64,000 nucleotides of DNA, taken from NCBI GenBank assembly GCA_965119715.1, contig OZ221969.1, forward strand, positions 248,001 to 312,000. The letters are read 5' to 3'. Shown here one piece after another: positions 62,423 to 64,000 of the stretch. The notes under the pieces were generated by a model. The model did no database searches. It saw only the letters and a list, made by a program, of their open reading frames with translations, and was not told where the DNA came from. Numbering within the stretch: position 1 is the stretch's first letter; each line of letters starts with the position of its first letter. The stretch is from JASBYZ01 sp029983705 (GTDB taxonomy: Bacteria; Actinomycetota; Coriobacteriia; Coriobacteriales; JAEZZM01). The position numbers and the translations under genes were made by a program.

Positions 62423-63034
62423 TTAGTAAAAAATTTTTACGGTTCTATCGCCCATAATCTTAACTTTATCTTCTGCTAACAGTTGCAAAACCTCTGGATA
62501 GAGCTTGTGCTCTTCTGCATGAATAAGCTCTTCAAGTTCGCCTAAGCTAGCGCCTTCAGGAACCTCAATAGCACGCTGAGCAATTATAGGACCCTGATCA
62601 TAGGCCTCATTTGCAAAGTGAACAGTAACTCCTGCAACCTTTACTCCTGAGAGCCAGGTTTGTTCAATTGCATGAGCACCCGGAAATGATGGCAAAAGTG
62701 CTGGGTGTAAATTAAGCACCCTATCAGGAAAGGCTTTGAGTATTACCTCGCCCACTTTTCTCATATATCCAGCCATAACAATGTAGTCAACCTCATTTTG
62801 ACGCATCATTGAGGCGATAATTTCATCTGCAGCGCTTGGCCCTAAATCGTAGATATCACTTGAGAGAGACATCGTTTGAAGCCCCATATCATGTGCACGC
62901 TTAAGCCCCTTAGCTTTTGGTCGAGATGATATAACAAGCTCAATTGAGGCATCTAACTTTTTTGCTTCAATAGCTTCTTGGATTGCTACCAGATTTGTTC
63001 CGTTACCAGAAATAAGTACGCCAAGTTTAATCAC
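62423..63034 (-). CDS. purN: Phosphoribosylglycinamide formyltransferase
   Basis: 203 residues. Folate-dependent GAR formyltransferase. IKLGVLISGNGTNLVAIQ at the start and DYIVMAGYMRKVG, then the catalytic NLHPALLPSFPGAHAIEQ with the Asn-His pair, and VTVHFANEAYDQGPIIAQ. The start codon overlaps the end of purM by 8 nt, so translation is coupled. purH follows. Confidence 0.96.
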   Translation of the reverse strand: MIKLGVLISGNGTNLVAIQEAIEAKKLDASIELVISSRPKAKGLKRAHDMGLQTMSLSSDIYDLGPSAADEIIASMMRQNEVDYIVMAGYMRKVGEVILKAFPDRVLNLHPALLPSFPGAHAIEQTWLSGVKVAGVTVHFANEAYDQGPIIAQRAIEVPEGASLGELEELIHAEEHKLYPEVLQLLAEDKVKIMGDRTVKIFY

Positions 63035-64000
63035 GACTGTAGTGCACCTCTCCCACTCCGCTTACAATACGTCCAATTTCAAAGTACTTCTCGCCCATGT
63101 GATCAAGCAAACTTATGAGGTCGTCAAGCTTATCTTGTTTGACAATAATGCAAAGGCCAATGCCCATATTAAAGGTCTTAAGTGCCTCAGACTCTGATAG
63201 ACCTGCAGCCTCAACAACCGTAGTAATGATTGGAGGGATCTCCCAACTACCAAGTCTTACCTGCGCATCTAGGTCTTTTGGTAGGGCGCGGTTTAAGTTT
63301 TCTGTAATGCCTCCACCAGTAATGTGGGCAAGCGCAGCAATTGCATCACTTTTTTGTAAGACCTCTAAGACCGGCTTTACGTAAATTCTTGTAGGAGCCA
63401 TAAGAGCCTCTGCATATGACTTTCCGCCAAGTGACTCTTGGGATTTTAAGAGCTCCTCATCACTTAAGATGTCGGTAAAAGCCTTTCTCACTAAAGAAAA
63501 ACCATTTGAGTGAATGCCTGTAGATGACAGTCCAAGAATAATGTCTCCCTCAGACACATTGTTTGAGCTTAACATATGGGCTTTATCTGCAAGGCCCACA
63601 CAAAAGCCAGAGAGATCATATTCTTTTGGATCCATAACTCCTGGGTGCTCAGCCATCTCTCCACCAATAAGCGAGCAGCCCGCAAGCTCACAGCCTTGAG
63701 CAATGCCTTCTACTACCTTTGCTACAAAGTCTGAGTCAAGCTTTCCAATTGCAATGTAATCCAGGAAGAACAGTGGCTCAGCACCGCTTACTAGGATATC
63801 GTTTGCGCACATAGCTACGAGATCGATACCTACACCCTCATGCATGTTAAGGCGTTTAGCAAGCTCAAGCTTGGTACCCACACCATCGGTGCCGCTTACC
63901 AGCACAGGCTCTTGCATCTCTTTTGCACGCGCAATTGAGAAAAGTCCTCCAAAGCCACCAAGATCTCCAATTACCTCAGGTCTATAGGTGCGCTTAACGC
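63027..64000 (-). CDS. purM: Phosphoribosylaminoimidazole synthetase, 5' end outside window
   Basis: About 324 C-terminal residues; the frame remains open to the window edge, so the start lies beyond it. AIR synthase, ATP-dependent ring closure of FGAM. Visible: GDLGGFGGLFSIAR, the substrate-binding SGTDGVGTKL, LVAMCANDILVSGAEPLFFLDY, GLSSTGIHSNGFSLVRK, and HITGGGITENLNRALP. The internal ATG at 63917 is not the true start because the conserved sequence continues upstream. Overlaps purN by 8 nt. Confidence 0.95.
   Translation of the reverse strand, partial: VKRTYRPEVIGDLGGFGGLFSIARAKEMQEPVLVSGTDGVGTKLELAKRLNMHEGVGIDLVAMCANDILVSGAEPLFFLDYIAIGKLDSDFVAKVVEGIAQGCELAGCSLIGGEMAEHPGVMDPKEYDLSGFCVGLADKAHMLSSNNVSEGDIILGLSSTGIHSNGFSLVRKAFTDILSDEELLKSQESLGGKSYAEALMAPTRIYVKPVLEVLQKSDAIAALAHITGGGITENLNRALPKDLDAQVRLGSWEIPPIITTVVEAAGLSESEALKTFNMGIGLCIIVKQDKLDDLISLLDHMGEKYFEIGRIVSGVGEVHYSRD

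Noticed and set aside
63027..63917. purM starting at the internal ATG 63917
   Set aside because: Conserved PurM sequence (GDLGGFGGLFSIAR) continues upstream in frame to the window edge, so the gene is only cut by the window.
1..64000. CRISPR arrays, insertion sequences, prophage
   Set aside because: No regularly spaced direct repeats, no transposase or integrase reading frames and no phage structural genes could be found on either strand.

Overview
The window looks like a chromosome segment of a low- to mid-GC anaerobic actinobacterium. My best guess is class Coriobacteriia, family Atopobiaceae (Lancefieldella/Atopobium/Fannyhessea-like). The signs are many TTG/GTG starts, small FMN-binding and FAD flavoproteins, ferredoxin-dependent 2-oxoacid oxidation, a tungstate transporter beside a Tat-exported molybdopterin enzyme, and Actinobacteria-like purine gene blocks. 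The taxonomic call comes from gene content only. I saw no insertion sequence, prophage or CRISPR array.

Layout. 1-4.1 kb: the end of an ABC ATPase and a very large coiled-coil FtsX-type permease. 4.1-8.9 kb (minus): purine operon purC-orf-purS-purQ-purL. 9-14.1 kb (minus): a putrescine-type carbamoyltransferase, then lipoprotein -> OmpR-type regulator -> histidine kinase. 14.1-24.7 kb: a metabolic block with an iron alcohol dehydrogenase, a frameshifted FAD reductase, an NSS amino-acid transporter and a LysR regulator on the minus strand, and divergently a CoA ligase, a LysR effector domain without its DNA-binding half, and a four-subunit 2-oxoacid:ferredoxin oxidoreductase. 24.7-28.5 kb: purB, a YwaF-like membrane protein and gdhA. 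28.5-40 kb: a CPA2-type antiporter, a lipoprotein, a pyridoxamine kinase, a CapA-type protein, an ABC-2 exporter, an SDR, a SlyD-like isomerase, small membrane proteins and an M13 peptidase. 40-44.5 kb (minus): flavodoxin, a KdpD-like protein with eroded catalytic motifs, DUF4126 and YigZ. 44.5-49 kb: two tRNA-Glu genes, tupABC and an NDH-2. 49-52.7 kb: a LigB-type dioxygenase, a stand-alone NIF3-insert-like protein, a degenerate Fic-like protein, tRNA-Lys and a lipoprotein. 52.8-57.2 kb: a complete Tat/molybdopterin reductase operon (chaperone, catalytic, FeS and NrfD subunits). 57.2-60.8 kb: GNAT, M29 aminopeptidase, an FMN-binding lipoprotein and two unknowns. 60.8-64 kb (minus): purM-purN-purH, with purM running off the window.

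How it fits together. De novo purine synthesis is spread over three loci. Energy metabolism looks fermentative/anaerobic-respiratory: amino acids enter (NSS transporter), are deaminated (glutamate dehydrogenase as a sink or source), and 2-oxoacids are oxidised to acyl-CoA with ferredoxin reduction. Electrons may leave through NDH-2, flavoproteins and the Mo/W reductase, whose metal is probably supplied by TupABC.

Most interesting points: (i) a stand-alone LysR effector domain inside the ligase/oxidoreductase operon, homologous to the complete LysR encoded about 2 kb away; (ii) a KdpD-like protein lacking the phospho-acceptor histidine and ATP-binding motifs; (iii) a Fic-fold-like protein with an erased catalytic motif; (iv) a one-base frameshift in a FAD reductase; (v) a tRNA-Glu with C at position 33. 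All assignments are by eye, without database searches.
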